Source: Aplidium turbinatum (taxonomy: Eukaryota > Chordata > Ascidiacea > Aplousobranchia > Polyclinidae). Taken from it: a stretch of 64,000 bases of DNA. Shown piece by piece: positions 1-11,303 of this stretch. Location: positions 6,882,001-6,946,000 of the forward strand of contig OU964934.1 of assembly GCA_918807975.1 (NCBI GenBank), given 5' to 3'. Each line of letters starts with the position of its first letter. Position 1 is the first letter of the stretch. The position numbers and the translations under genes were made by a program. The notes below the pieces were generated by a model. That model saw only the letters and a program-made list of their open reading frames with translations. It did no database searches and was not told where the DNA came from.

Positions 1-269
1 GGATTACGGCGGCAATTGCCGTATGCTTTAGTGTTTAATCAAACGAAATTTTATGCGTTTCTTCATCGCGTGTCACACGGCGGTAGCCCAGAGCATCACG
101 CAAGCTATTTTATGCGCTGACAATGCTCTTGTGAACTGTAAAAAGTTTGCAACCTTATAAATACCGGCTTATTGTTACGCAAAAGTTATTTTTTCATCGA
201 ATGCTTATTGTTAACCGATGTCATTGCGAATATAAATTATAGTGAAAGAAGATACAGTTAAAAAGTAGA

Positions 270-492
270 ATTTACCTGCTATAGATTATCAAACAGAAGG
301 AAAAGTTAGTGAGGTATTTTGCAAAATTTGTAAAGAATTTTATGACGGAAACAAATTGGAATTAGAAAAGCTAAGGGGTCAAGTTAAAAAAGTAGTACGA
401 AATTCGATAAATGGTTCTTGGGCAGTAAAGTAATGCTTTCGATCATATGGCATCGCGCGTTCATGAACGGGCAGTTTTGCGTCTTCAAGTAT
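270..492 (+). pseudogene. Relic of a hAT-type zinc-finger (BED/TTF-like) N-terminus
   Basis: In one frame from about 285 the DNA reads a short stretch with a CxxC pair (FCKICKEFY) followed by KLELEKLRGQVKKVV. After a frame change near 432 it continues NAFDHMASRVHERAVLRLQ, whose H-x(5)-H spacing suits the second half of a CCHH finger. This layout resembles the N-terminal finger of hAT-derived proteins of the ZNF862/KIAA1586 kind. No ends or rest of the element were found, so it is a fragment. Seen: the motif and the frame change. Inferred: the family. Confidence 0.4.
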
Positions 493-711
493 TCTAGTGA
501 CGAAGCGACAACCTCATCCTCCGATACAGTATCTGATAATTCCGATTCTGACAGCTAGTTCTTTATCAAACAGACTCGTGTTTGCTCGCAGTGTCCCAAT
601 TGTGCCGAAATTATGTAAGTGTAAACGTCAATCGAGGCAATCATCTGGCAGTGAGCTATTAATTTGTTACCGGTACCTGGTTGAACAATTAACGTTATTT
701 TATGATAATTC

Positions 712-1116
712 AATTCAACGTCGCTAGATGTCGAATTAATGTAAAACAAACGTAAATTTCTTCTTGGGCAGTGATACGCAGGCATCAAAATTCGTTATTT
801 TTGCATTGACTTCACGTCTGTAGACGTTGAATCAATGTAATATGATGATTTTTGCTGTCTGGGTAGCCTACGCAATATAACCCTCCAGGAAATTTAAATC
901 GATTTGTGCTGTTAACTTACTTTAAAGGTAACCCAAAATTAACTTACTTTTCCTCCCTGAGTTATTTAAGGTGAATTAACGTAACAGCGTGCGTATCGCT
1001 ACTTTTGGTATTATTACATCACAACAAATCAAACAGTGCGGTCGTAATAGACTGCTCTAGTAGCCTATATTTTTCGCTTCTCGTTTTTTTGATTCAACGT
1101 CTACAGACGTTGAATC
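712..1116. repeat. Diverged copies of a 26-bp palindrome (GATTCAACGTCT...)
   Basis: Near-perfect palindromes built on GATTCAACGTC / GACGTTGAATC lie at 1091-1116 and 808-833, with a degenerate copy at about 712-735. Each is followed by AATGTAA and then by loosely similar sequence. A partial fourth copy is at 38758-38779. The palindrome could be the tip of a small inverted-repeat element or a binding site. The sequence does not decide between these. Confidence 0.5.
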
Positions 1117-1313
1117 AATGTAAAAACGACGGGTTTTGCTAGCTAGGTTGTGTGCTTTTGTGAATGCAAGTGCAAAATCGCCCATTACGTGATCACAGAA
1201 ACCCTTTTAGTGGAAGGAATTCGAGTTGCAACCGTGTTTATCTGTCTACTATTCTTTATTCACATTGCAAAAAAATTCTCCATTCTTGGAACAACAAGTG
1301 CATAAGTCAGACA

Positions 1314-1782
1314 CAAATACAAACTTGCATAGACGTTGACAAGTAAAAGTAGCCTACTTCGAAGAAAGTTAGAAACCCGTTGTGTTGAATAGCACGAAAC
1401 GTGTGTTGCAAAATATTTGATGCCAGGCGTTAGAACTTCGATCAAAGCATTTTCCCGCAGTGTTCAAAATGTTCCTTTCCATAAAAATAGCGGCTTTTTT
1501 CATCTGTATTTCTGAACGTCTGGTCGGAAACTAGGCTGTTTTCTACATGTGAAAAACTTTCATAGCAAGTATCTAACAGTCATTTTACCAGAGCAATATT
1601 GTTAATTAGCTCAAACTGCGAAATACAAACTGGCATAGACGTTGACAACTCAACGTAGCCTAGGTTATTTCATCTATAAAAGAAACCCGTTGTGTCGAAT
1701 AGCACGAAACGTGTGTTGCGAAATGTTTGATGCCAGGCGTTGGAACTTCGATCAAAGCATTCTCCCGCAGAGTTCAAAATGG
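1314..1782 (+). repeat. Direct repeat, two copies of about 155 bp
   Basis: Copy 1 (about 1314-1470) and copy 2 (about 1621-1782) share long runs, including TAGCACGAAACGTGTGTTGC and GATGCCAGGCGTT. They are separated by about 150 bp of unrelated sequence. No protein or RNA is recognised in them. Stretches 1-270 and 1120-1313 show nothing else. Confidence 0.7.
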
Positions 1783-1950
1783 CGGCGCTGACGCCTTGGG
1801 AGTTTCTCGTGTGAAGCGTCGCTTTTAGACCTTGCTTTGAAGTACCTGGCGAAGGAAAGTTTACGTAAGTCAGCACTCTTATGATTGCATCACGTGATGC
1901 CCCCCCCTCCGATTGTTTCTCGACCTGACGATGTTTAGTCCTCTCTCAGT

Positions 1951-2006
1951 TTTTTTTTTTTTTATTTTCCTTTTTTTTCGTTTTTTTTTTTTTTTTTTTT
2001 TTTTTT
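1951..2006. repeat. Poly-T tract
   Basis: Long T homopolymers broken only by ATTTTCC and CG. It could be the A-tail of a minus-strand retroelement, but no element body is recognised beside it. Confidence 0.7.
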
Positions 2007-2090
2007 CTGTAAGGCACAGCGTTTGTCGAATAGTGATGGCGCGTGTCGAGTGACCTCGTCACCGAAAAAGGCAAAAATCGCAGCCCTGCC

Positions 2091-2507
2091 CATGGCCACC
2101 TAAAGATATGGCCTGATTTGTCACATTTTGCAGAAATTTCCAGGTTTTCCTAACTTTGGGCGAACGTTTAAATAAATTTTTCTAAAAATTAGATTTTTAC
2201 GCTTTCTTTATTCTTTTCCCCAGATGACACGAGAGGTTTTAACATCCTCACATGTTGAAAAACAAAGAAAATTTGATTTTGTAAATTTTAGTCAGACTGT
2301 TAATTTTCAATAACAGTCTGATTTTGCGTTTTTCAACTTACTTTTTCTCATTTGCTACTGCTTCCCTAAGGCAACAAAAAAGTTTTTTGTCATTAGGAAA
2401 CCGTAAAAAGTAAAAATATCTCAAAAAATGTCAGTCAAGCACTAGCAGTAGCTGTAATCAAAATCTGCAAAATGTGACAAATCAGGCCGCATCTCCAGGT
2501 GGCCATG
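2091..2507 (+). mobile_element. Palindromic MITE (CATGGCCACC termini), copy 1
   Basis: The element starts CATGGCCACCTAAAGATATG and ends with the inverted form (GGTGGCCATG). The two halves are inverted repeats through much of their length, around TCAGACTGTTA...TAACAGTCTGA at the centre. A second copy, flipped, lies at 51889-52300. Flanking 8-mers here do not match, so the target duplication is lost or the edges are blurred. It has no coding capacity, so it must have been mobilised by another element's transposase. Confidence 0.75.
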
Positions 2508-3015
2508 GTCATCCTATGACCAAAGCATGTAGTTTTGGTGTCTATATCTAGGTTTTTATACCCTGTAAAGTCAATGAAACCATTCTCAGAATTGTTAAAT
2601 CATCTGATAGCCTATAAATTCAATACGGCAATCCAAGATGGCCGCCAAACCATTAAAATAACATAGTAAATTGACCATAACTAAGTCATCATATGACCAA
2701 AACAAGTAGTTTTGGTGTCTATATCTAGGTTTTTATACCTTGTGAAGTCAATGAGACTATTTTCAGAATTGTTGAATTATCTGATAGCCTACAAATTCAA
2801 TATGGCAAACCAAGTTGGCCGCCAAACCATTAAAATAACATAGTAAATTGACCATAACTGGGTCATCATATGACCAAAACGTGTAGTTTTGGTGTCTATA
2901 TCTAGGTTTTTATACCTTGTGAAGTCAATGAGACCATTCTCAGAATTGTTAAATTATCTGATAGCCTATAAATTCAATATGGCAATCCAAGATGGCTGCC
3001 AAAACAATTAAAAAT
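2508..3015 (+). repeat. Tandem array, 177-bp unit, about 2.8 copies
   Basis: The string TATGACCAAA recurs at 2515, 2692 and 2869, an exact 177-bp period. Each unit carries TTTTGGTGTCTATATCTAGG and a copy of TTCAATATGGCAA-x-CCAAG. The array starts directly at the end of the MITE at 2507. Units differ by scattered substitutions, so the array is not brand new. No ORF is conserved. Confidence 0.85.
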
Positions 3016-3205
3016 GTACAATAACAATGTATTGTTTATTAAAAAACCCGGTAAATTTCTATCACAGGGATTTCTATATATATTTGGTTAACTGAGCAGG
3101 CATAAAGAGCTCATACGATGTGGTCATGTAGACTCTTGACATAATCAGCGTAAAGAAAGCAAATGGATCAAGTATTACTAATGCTCATCGCTGTCACTCT
3201 CGATG

Positions 3206-4380
3206 TCATCGTCTGTAATTATGTGATTGCTGTATGGACACATGAACCAGTTTGGCATTGTCCACATCCAGCATGGTATGGTAGCACATATCTCCGGCAA
3301 CTACAGTGAGGTGAACACGATTCGCAATTGCAGTGATCATTTTCAGTAGGTTGTCCGGGGCAGCTTTCATGTCCGTCATGATTGGAACCATCTGATTATT
3401 GTCTACTTTCCATCCCCAGTCTAGAGCATCCATACCATCGTCAGCAGCCTACCCATCCTGACCATAATCTGGTAGTAAACTCTGAGGCAGTGGAATTTGG
3501 TAAAGGATGATGTAGGTGGCAAACGTTCAGGGTGAACAAAGGATTTGGCTGTTTTAATTTTCTTGACCAATGTATTGTATCGCTGTGTTTCTAGGTTACT
3601 ACTGCCATCGTTGCCAAACATAGCGGTCATAGCTTTGTTTCCAAGATCCTTAATGATGTGGTCTGTCTGATTTGGGAGAATAAAGCAATTTGCACATTCT
3701 TTGATTATTGGTTGACTTTTCACTAGTTTCTTGAAAGCGTCTTCTTCCCGATACCAAATATCCTTGACGTTGAATCACAACCGGTGAATGCATGAATGAA
3801 GAGGAGCTGTAAGCATAATTACGTCTGGTCCGATGATTGCTTTAAGTTTGTTGATGTCGTGTATCTTGGTTGCGTAAGCCTTTTCGGAGCGGAAGTAGAG
3901 GTCTTTAATGTCTGGGTCAGTGTCAGCATAGCGTAGTATCAATATTAAAAGGTCCGTGTCTTCACCAATTAAAGTCGTACTATGTCGATGAGGGCTGTCC
4001 ATCTGCCGCCTTGACGATGTCAACATCTGCATCACCTGGAGCGTTCATCACATTGCAGCGTCTATTCCTCAGTTGAGCAGAAATTAATCCTTCCTTGTTG
4101 GAAGCTCGAGGCAAGAACTGCTCCTTCTTTCCAGTGAACTTGGTGTCTACAGTAAAGTGAACAACCGGGTGGACGTTCATGCCGCGTCTTTGATGGGTAT
4201 TGTCTTTGATAGACGGACCACCATATCCATCAAAAACCACCGTTGCTAAGCGATAATGACGAATGGTAAAATCTGCATACGACTGTGCAATAGACCCATA
4301 ACTGTCTTCACTTTCAATGGCACTCGATGCAACAAAAACCCTCCATCAAGGACGTAGGCCTAGTGATCGGTTTTCGAGGC
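3206..4380 (-). pseudogene. Decayed copy of a multicopy invertebrate gene family with GDADTD-type core (subtype 1)
   Basis: Read on the minus strand, the pieces follow the order of a protein family that is abundant and unnamed in many aquatic invertebrate proteomes: VVFDGYGGPSIKDNTHQRR near 4240, NAPGDADVDIV near 4060, IGEDTDLLILIL near 3960, LPPTSSFTKFHCLRVYYQ near 3500, and WGWKVDNNQMVPIMTD near 3420. In the family the acidic EDTD/DTDV block recalls PIN or XPG-type nuclease folds, and the tail is cysteine-rich. Function is not established. The copy is in several pieces and cannot be a working gene. It lies head-to-head with a second subtype starting at 4426. I am sure of the family resemblance, not of its activity. 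Confidence 0.6.
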
Positions 4381-4425
4381 AGATTCTTTCACTACTTCAT
4401 AATCGGCTGACATCACACTGCTGGC

Positions 4426-5542
4426 ATGTTCTGTGATGGCAGTAGCTATATGAGGCTTATCTTCTGCAAGAAACAGGGTCTGGATGTTACGTGGCTGTCA
4501 CAAGTAATTACTCGTCTTCCTCTCAACTGGTCTGAGTTTTTGGGAAATGACAGCAACAAAACTGCGTTATATCAACTGGTTCAACAAGCTGTGATAACTT
4601 CAGTCGATCCAAACTTGTTTACGATTGTTGTAACATCGTTAGATACGTTAAGAGCTGTATCGTTAGATACAGCTCTTAACAATCAAACATTGGACATGTC
4701 TGAGGTTTCCCCATGTGATCACGAAGAGGCAGACACCCGTATGTTTTTCCATGTGAAACATGGAAAATCCGATGCCATAGTCAAAACAGTAGATACTAAT
4801 GAGGTAATTATTGCAATTTCGTGTTTTGACAAGTTAGAAATCTGTAAACTATGGGTTGAATTTGGAGTTGGAGAAAAAACTCGCTTCATTCCAATCCATG
4901 ATATTGTTTCATCTTTACCTCAATCTCAGATGATTTGCGCTTCTTTACCTTTGTTTTATGCTATCACAATCTGTGATACTGTTTCGTCTTTGGAAAAAAA
5001 GGCTTGGGATTGTTGGATGCTTAATCTTACCGCAATGTGTGGCTTATTTAACTCTCTGAATTTCTCAAGCTCACCTAGTTCTATAAATGACATACAAAAG
5101 TATGTCATAGCTCTTTATGGCAATGGTCCTACTATCACGGATGTAGACGAATGCCGTTATATGATGTTTACCAATGGTTGCACTATTTGAAAAGCTGCCA
5201 CCAACGTCAGCTGCTCTGATGCAACATACACGCAGAGCGATACGTCAAGCTGAAATACGGAAATCAAGCCTCGTAAATGTTCAGCAACTACCTTCTCCTT
5301 TAGCTTGGGGTTGGAAACATAATGATGCAAATCAGCTTGTTCCGTTTTGTCAGTCTACTTGTGGCTCTCGATGTTCCTGTAAGAAAAAATCCATAAAATG
5401 CACAAGTCTTTGTTCATGCGAGTACGAAACATGCAATTCGACCACAAAATATCCAATCCTCTCTGATGTTTCATCTTCAATCCACATTGACGTTTCATCT
5501 CCAATCCACACTGTCATTCAAGAAATGCTTTTGACTGTCTAA
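4426..5542 (+). pseudogene. Decayed copy of the same superfamily, EEADTR subtype, with CXC-like tail
   Basis: The + strand shows the family blocks in order: HEEADTRMFFHVKHG near 4725, VKTVDTNEVIIAIS near 4785, LWVEFGVGEKTRFIPIHDI near 4850, KLPPTSAALMQHTRRAIRQA near 5190, SPLAWGWKHND near 5300, and a tail CGSRCSCKKKSIKCTSLCSC near 5365, which resembles tesmin/TSO1-type CXC cysteine clusters. A region that normally reads FHAFTGCD is replaced by unrelated sequence, and the whole is split between two frames, so this is a relic. It diverges from the minus-strand relic at 3206-4380 with about 45 bp between recognisable ends. A short internal palindrome (GATACAGCTCTTAA against its inverse) sits at about 4640-4680. 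Confidence 0.65.
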
Positions 5543-6443
5543 ACTCTATCTTGTAACTTGAAAAAACTTGTCGTACACGAATTTTTTTAACATCAAATTA
5601 CGTATGGTAGGAATTTAACATCGAAAACCGCTAGTTTTTTCATCTTGAATTAACAGTGTTAAGACTCTGACATTGCTTAATCTGGGGTCGTGTATTAATT
5701 TGATTTGTAGATCATAATTAGGCCTACATATTATTTTAAATTTTAAAGTGGCATGACCAAAAGGGAAATTCACCCCTGGTAGCTGCTCTTCTGGTTATTC
5801 CCTTGATGACGTCGTTATTGCGTCACACTGTACTGGAATTATTGTTATTGCTTGCAATTGTAAAATTTTAAGCATTTGCAAAACTTATAATGAGAGTATT
5901 TGATCGCTTTTTTCGGAATAAACTTACCTTTGGTTCCTGAATTTGAAGTTGTCTAGTTTTAATAATGTAATGATGACGTCATAAAAGATGCAATCATGAC
6001 GAAACTACTTTTAGGAATTGTGAAATGGTTTTAGTAACAGGTACTCCAACTAAAACCAACAGCAAACGACCAAAATAGGTTAAAAAAGCAAAAAAATATA
6101 TGAGATGACGTCATCAATCAAATTATTTTGTGTTTATTTTGTCTCACTTATTTGTATGTGCTTTTTAAGTTAAAATATACAAAAATCAAATATGTAATTG
6201 CACAAAAATGACGTAAAAAGAGCTGAAACGTGATTTCTGGGGAAATCCCCGATTTGGGGGTGATCACGTGACCCAAAAAGTTGCGGCACCCACTAAAATC
6301 AAAGTTGGGTTGATCAACTGCAAAAATATGCAAAAAAACAACGTGTAACACGTTTAGCCTAAAGATTCCCCTAAGGGCCTACACTATAAGACCGTAAGAC
6401 GCCTGGTCAATCTAATAACAAAATAAATAGACAAAATGTAGAT
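5543..6443. other. No gene recognised
   Basis: AT-rich DNA with several TGACGTCA-like octamers (near 5805, 5973 and 6105). The copies are dispersed and no gene lies next to them. A possible minus-strand reading frame of 67 codons (6351-6148) matches nothing I know. Confidence 0.5.
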
Positions 6444-6583
6444 ACTAAACTCATGTTCAGCAAACGTTTCCAAAACTCAAGTATTTTCATCTTTAGTGTT
6501 AATAAATCCTGAGCATTTGTTATTTAGCACTGAAGAAGAAAAGAAATTAGTTTTCGAAGCGTTTGCTCAACATGAGTTTAGTG
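6444..6583. mobile_element. Small foldback element with about 55-bp arms
   Basis: ACTAAACTCATGTTCAGCAA at 6444 is answered by the inverted TTGCTCAACATGAGTTTAGT ending at 6582. Each arm contains CTGAAGA (or CTAAAGA), a short GAAAA/TTTTC stem, then GAAAC/GAAGCGTTTGC. The same arrangement occurs at 14984-15098 and 48738-49677. Probably a non-autonomous element. Confidence 0.65.
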
Positions 6584-7123
6584 TTGTGCTTTGTTTTAAA
6601 CTAAAGTTTGGTGATTACTTTAGGTTTGAAGTCGAAGCCACGTTTTAATTTTTTTTTTCGACTACAGAAGGATTTCAATAACTTGTTTGTTTAGCCTACC
6701 CAGTTTCGTATAGGCTACCCGGTAACGCTGACATAGGAGTCCAGTAATAGGCTAGCCGCTATAGCGTAATGAAGTTTTTTTGCTCCTATTGTGACAACAT
6801 AGCTATAGATTAGGCTACGTAGCCTACACTGCTATCACAAATGCAACACAACAAGAAGCAGCAAAGAGATATATAACTCGGTCTTTGGGTCAGCTGCTAC
6901 CCTTATTTTAGCACGCCATTAAATGTCTTTGCCGAGATACAGCTGCAAACTCTGGAGCGGTGTCGAACAGACGTTCTTTGCGAACGTCGCGCAAATGGTC
7001 TTACTACCCAACCATGCAGACGCTACATTGCGATAGATTGTAGTTAATTAGAGTTTTATAGTGTTAAAAATTCTATTAAATATTTAGACAACAGTAGGCT
7101 AATAATTGAATAAAATTGCATTA
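6584..7123. other. No gene recognised
   Basis: Intergenic DNA rich in the short words TAGCCTA and TAGGCTA. No ORF, RNA or repeat is supported. Confidence 0.5.
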
Positions 7124-7131
7124 GCCTAGCC

Positions 7132-8168
7132 CAACGGTGTTCAACCTGCGGCCGTCGATGAATAATTATGCGGCCGTTAACACGTAATTTCATAAGCATG
7201 TGTTGGCGGCCGTGCCCTGTTGTTGAAATGAAAAAATTATTTCATTAAAAAAATGAAATGTATTATAAATATTATAGGCTACAGGGATATCTAGAACCAC
7301 TGGATACCCTTGTAATTATAGGCCTATATAATATTTCAAATTTTAGAGCTTGAAAAACATCTGCATCATAAGTTTTTGTATAGGCTTGGTTGTATATTGT
7401 TAAAATCGTTTAGAGACAAAGGTTTTTCCTCGACCCAATTTCATTGTAGGCTAACATTAGCATACATTGCATTATGTCCTTAAAAAGAAAAAGAACACTA
7501 GCAGAGGAGAAAAGGGTATTCAATTCCAAATGGGAGTTAGATTATTTTATGATCGAGACCGCAGCAGCGCATAGTAGGCTATGATGTGTCTAATATGCAG
7601 TCAAGTAGTTAAAACTGTTAAAGGAGATAATGCAAAGCAGCATTTTTGTCGTCATATGCCACACAATTACGCCAAATTGGAAGGCGAGTCGAGGAAAATC
7701 TGTGTCGAAAATGTGGAAAAGTGCACTTGATTATCCAATGTTGCGAGAATTGGCAAGAGAAACTCTTGTTCTTTTCGGAAGCACTTAGGCTACGTGTGCG
7801 AGTCTGCTATTTCACAAATGAAGTACCTGAAAAACGAGTAGCCTACCGAGCGCGATTGTTGGAGGGAAACCTGGAGTCTCAACAAAGACTGTATCTCGCG
7901 AGGTTCCCAGATTAGCAATTTTATCTGCTTGTATGCAAAATCAAGGGAGTCACTAGTTGAAATGTCGCAGACGGAATAAATTCATTTCAAAAAGTTTTTG
8001 ATATTTCATGGCACTATTAGGTGTAAGCATGATAAGTTTAGTAGATATTAACGGATAAATTCTTCTCTTAAATAACGCAAATTAATTTATTTAAAACTCC
8101 GTAGCGGCCGTGCTTTGTAGAATAAATCTGAATGCGGCCGGCAATAGCAAAAAGGTTGAGCACCCCTG
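7132..8168 (+). mobile_element. hAT element with decayed transposase N-terminus
   Basis: Termini CAACGGTGTTCAACC and GGTTGAGCACCCCTG form short imperfect inverted repeats of hAT type. They are flanked by a perfect 8-bp duplication GCCTAGCC at 7124-7131 and 8169-8176. Inside, a + strand frame from 7474 reads MSLKRKRTLAEEKRVF, then CLICSQVVKTVKGDNAKQH and FCRHMPHNYAKLEGESRK. This is the C2H2-type N-terminal finger typical of GTF2IRD2/SCAND3-like hAT transposases. The catalytic part is missing, so the copy is non-autonomous. GC-rich CGGCCG words lie near both ends. Confidence 0.88.
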
Positions 8169-8176
8169 GCCTAGCC

Positions 8177-8888
8177 TAACCAAAAATATAGTATTGGGTC
8201 GTTCCCCCTGCGCTGTAGTAAAATTCAACATGAAAAGCGTGTGTTGCCAACTTGTGATGCGACTTTTCTTATTTTAACAGAAAGTAATAATTGCAAAAAA
8301 TACAAATGCTGTTTTTTTCTGTATCAATTCGATATATTAGTTCCATAAGAGCAAAAGAAACCGAACCAAACACAAACATTGAGTAGCTAGAAACCTGGAG
8401 TGACCCTAAGCATACGTCAAGCTAGAAGAAAAACATCAAGTAATAAGCGAAAATACTGCACGAAAAGATTAGGCTATAAGTGTAGATTCCTAATGAAATA
8501 ATAACAAGTTTAGGCTACCTACTTTAGTAGTTAACGAAAATATTTTAAAATAAAATTTATCAATGCGAGGTCCTTTCATTCAGTGGCCCCGTGCAGTAGC
8601 CTATAGCGCTGTGCCGACGGTAGTAGGCTATGGCCCTGCGGTAAATCCAAATTTTGTTCTGAAAATAGATAACTTAATTGCAATAATTAGTCAAAAAGTA
8701 CTTTTAGTAGAAAATGTACGACTAAAATAAGCGGTGGTGCGATCAAAACAAGAACCAAAACGCTCAAAAACTGTGTTAAACTACTATAAACTCAGCTCAT
8801 GCAGTGCTTTGTTTTCCACGTCACGCTTCATTGGTTGGCTGCGTGAAAAGGTCTATTTACATGTCACGTTTCTTCATTAGTAATTACG
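8177..8888. other. No gene recognised
   Basis: Between two hAT elements. Only AT-rich DNA with dispersed TAGGCTA words is seen. Confidence 0.5.
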
Positions 8889-8896
8889 TATTAGAC

Positions 8897-10372
8897 CAGG
8901 GGTCACCAACCTTTTTTGCATGCGGGCCACTTTGGCACTAAGGAGAGCTGTGGCGGGCCGCACTAATAAAATTTTAGGTAGGTTGACTCTTATGGTAGAA
9001 ATGAACGCATTTCGTACCCAGTATTCAGCGTTACATGTTGTTACTATTTATCTTAGAATACCGCAGCAACAAAATTAGTCGAACAACGCTACCGCCAGGC
9101 CAAGCTCCTTTAACAACACTTTTGACTTCTTTAACAATGTCTAATAAACGAGGCCACTTGTTTTGCGCACTTATAGCGAGGCGAACGGTTTTATTAGAAT
9201 ATTCATCGCCAAGCAAGAGTGATGTCACTTCGCTTCGCAAAAGATATCTTGCAATTAACAGTTTCAGTAACCAAAGAAATGTTTGACACATCGCAATACA
9301 GGCAACAACAGTGACCTGCTATGCTGCTAACATATCAGCGAAAAATAGGCTCCAATAACGGGGAGAAAGAAACTAGGCACCATGAAACAAACACTTGTAG
9401 AAATCACCAAAAAAAAACGTTTCTATCGTAACTCATGAACGGTGTTCCCTCTAAAAAAGCAATGAGTTGGTTTTTCATCTTTTTGTGAGAGTCTATAAAA
9501 CCGCATTTCTTGATTATTTGACAACTGTTACTTGCGGTGCTTATCAGCATGGCAAGAATTGTTGATTAACAACATTTTGCAGTACCGTATCAAACTAAAT
9601 ATTTTCATAATTCAACCAGAAGTTGTCTTTTGAAAAAACAACCATAATACAACCAGAAGTTGTCTTATGAAAATACAACCATAATGCAACCAGAAGTTGT
9701 CTTTTGAAAATACAACCATAATACAACCAGAAGTTGTCTTATGAAAATACAACCATAATGCAAACAGAAGTTGTCTTATGAAAATACAACCATAATACAA
9801 CCAGAAGTTGTCTTATGAAAATACAACCAGAATTAATACAAACAACACCTGTCAGAAGATATTTCATTTTATTGATACAACCAGAAAAAGCCTTTAAATT
9901 TATATATGATACTTTGTCAATTTATTATAAATTGACTTGGCACACCGGCCTATTTTGCTAACAAAAACTTGCTTAAAGGGAACACTGCTTGTGAAACATA
10001 ATAACGGTGAAACGCACACTAGTGTTTACATGACACATACAAATTTAAAATAAGCAACCCTATGCTCACAGACAATTTCGAAATTCGAAAACAGACGTTT
10101 TAATCAACCACTGGGACAGTGTGGCTGGACATCGCATTGGAATAACGTTGAGCGACCTCCACCTAGAACTACAATCTGAATGGTCGGTCGGTGGAATCGT
10201 ATGCAAAGCGAAAATAATATGCTTCCCGGAAAGAATTTTTTACCTTCATGCTCATTGACTCCTCAAGAAAAGTATTTTTGATTATACTTGTACGCTGATA
10301 CCTTCCGCAGGCCGCAGCGATACGGCGTGGCGGGCCGCATGCGGCCCGCGGGCCGCCATTTGGTGACCCCTG
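8897..10372. mobile_element. hAT element, non-autonomous, with perfect 8-bp target duplication
   Basis: Starts CAGGGGTCACCAACC and ends GGTGACCCCTG. The duplication TATTAGAC is perfect at 8889-8896 and 10373-10380. Subterminal runs of GCGGGCC/GGCCCGC on both sides are typical of this MITE/hAT class. No transposase motif could be read in the 1.48 kb, and open frames at 9031-9291 on both strands look random. A 37-bp minisatellite sits inside it (9613-9834). The intact duplication suggests a fairly recent insertion. Confidence 0.92.
9613..9834 (+). repeat. 37-bp minisatellite, 6 copies
   Basis: The unit begins CAACCAGAAGTTGTC at 9613, 9650, 9687, 9724, 9761 and 9798, an exact 37-bp period. The copies alternate between two variants (TCTTTTG/TCTTATG and CATAATA/CATAATG), suggesting growth by two-unit steps. 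On the minus strand all copies stay open, giving a periodic peptide that is a by-product of the period, not a gene. Confidence 0.95.
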
Positions 10373-10385
10373 TATTAGACGATAG

Positions 10386-11225
10386 TATAATTTATTTAAT
10401 TGTTACCAAGGTGGCGCAACATGCAATTGTTACGCCACAATACCTAAACTTGAACTTTTGAAGAATTTTATTATTATTGTTGCTCTTGACAGGATCACAC
10501 TGAGGAAGCTGTGTTTGCGAAATCGACATATAGCCTATGATTAAAAAATGAGGCTGGTAAATGGTTTGTTGCAAAGTTTAGTGCCTGCATTTTGGGATCT
10601 TTATTGTTTGATTAAAGAGATAGTTTTCCCGAAAAACAGGGTGGTTTCTCCAAGCATGAAGCCGTTCCAAACTCACTCTTGCAAAAAAGTTCGCGATGTT
10701 TTTTTTAATAAGCTTCTTTTCTTGCCCTCTGAAAAGGTACGAGATCCGATAATCATCTTATTGTACAACAGTCTCTTGGACCAACCTCCCTGTCAACACC
10801 ATTGCTGGTATCCTTACCTCCTGCAGTTGTGTTTCCATCAACCCCTAATAATTGTAGTTCATATTAAGACATACCGTAGGCCTACATATAAGCCTTGTTA
10901 CTCAATGCAACTAACAGTTTACCAGCCTCATTAGTCATTAATTAACCATAAATCGATTTCGCTATTACACCATCTTCAGTATGGTATGATTATGTCAAGA
11001 GCAAAAATAATAATAAAATTCCTCAAAGGCTTCAAGTTTAGGTATTGTGGCGTAACAATTGCATGTTGCGTCACCATGGAAATAATTAAACAAATTAGAC
11101 AATCGACTACTACATAATTAGTCGCAGTAGTCGTTTATACAATTTGTTTAATTGTTTCCATGGTGGTGCAACACGCAATTGTTACGCCACAATACCTAAA
11201 CTCGAAACCTTTGAAGAATTTTAAT
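10386..11225. mobile_element. Long-TIR element with an extra third terminus
   Basis: A roughly 190-bp terminus at 10386-10580 (ACGCCACAATACCTAAACTT inside it) is repeated inverted at about 10905-11097. A third, direct copy of the outer part lies at 11138-11225. Thus termini run + - +, with the outer pair around a short inverted hinge (GACTACT...AGTAGTC, about 11104-11132). The centre (10580-10900) has an open frame on the + strand that matches nothing known. This looks like an element whose end was duplicated, or two abutting copies. Confidence 0.75.
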
Positions 11226-11303
11226 ACAAACGAATTTATTTTCACACGAGTCAGTTCAGTCATAAACAGCTAAAAACCGATTTCGATTAGCTAGCAGCTA
11301 GAT

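Noticed and set aside
183-326. Frizzled-type CRD identity for the ten-Cys domain (residue numbers of gene A)
   Set aside because: Both have ten cysteines, but the spacings and conserved residues around them do not match the Frizzled pattern.
9031-9291. Opposed open frames of 86 and 83 codons
   Set aside because: They lie wholly in a non-autonomous hAT, mirror each other, and have no motif.
9612-9800. Periodic peptide on the minus strand
   Set aside because: It is a by-product of a 37-bp minisatellite.
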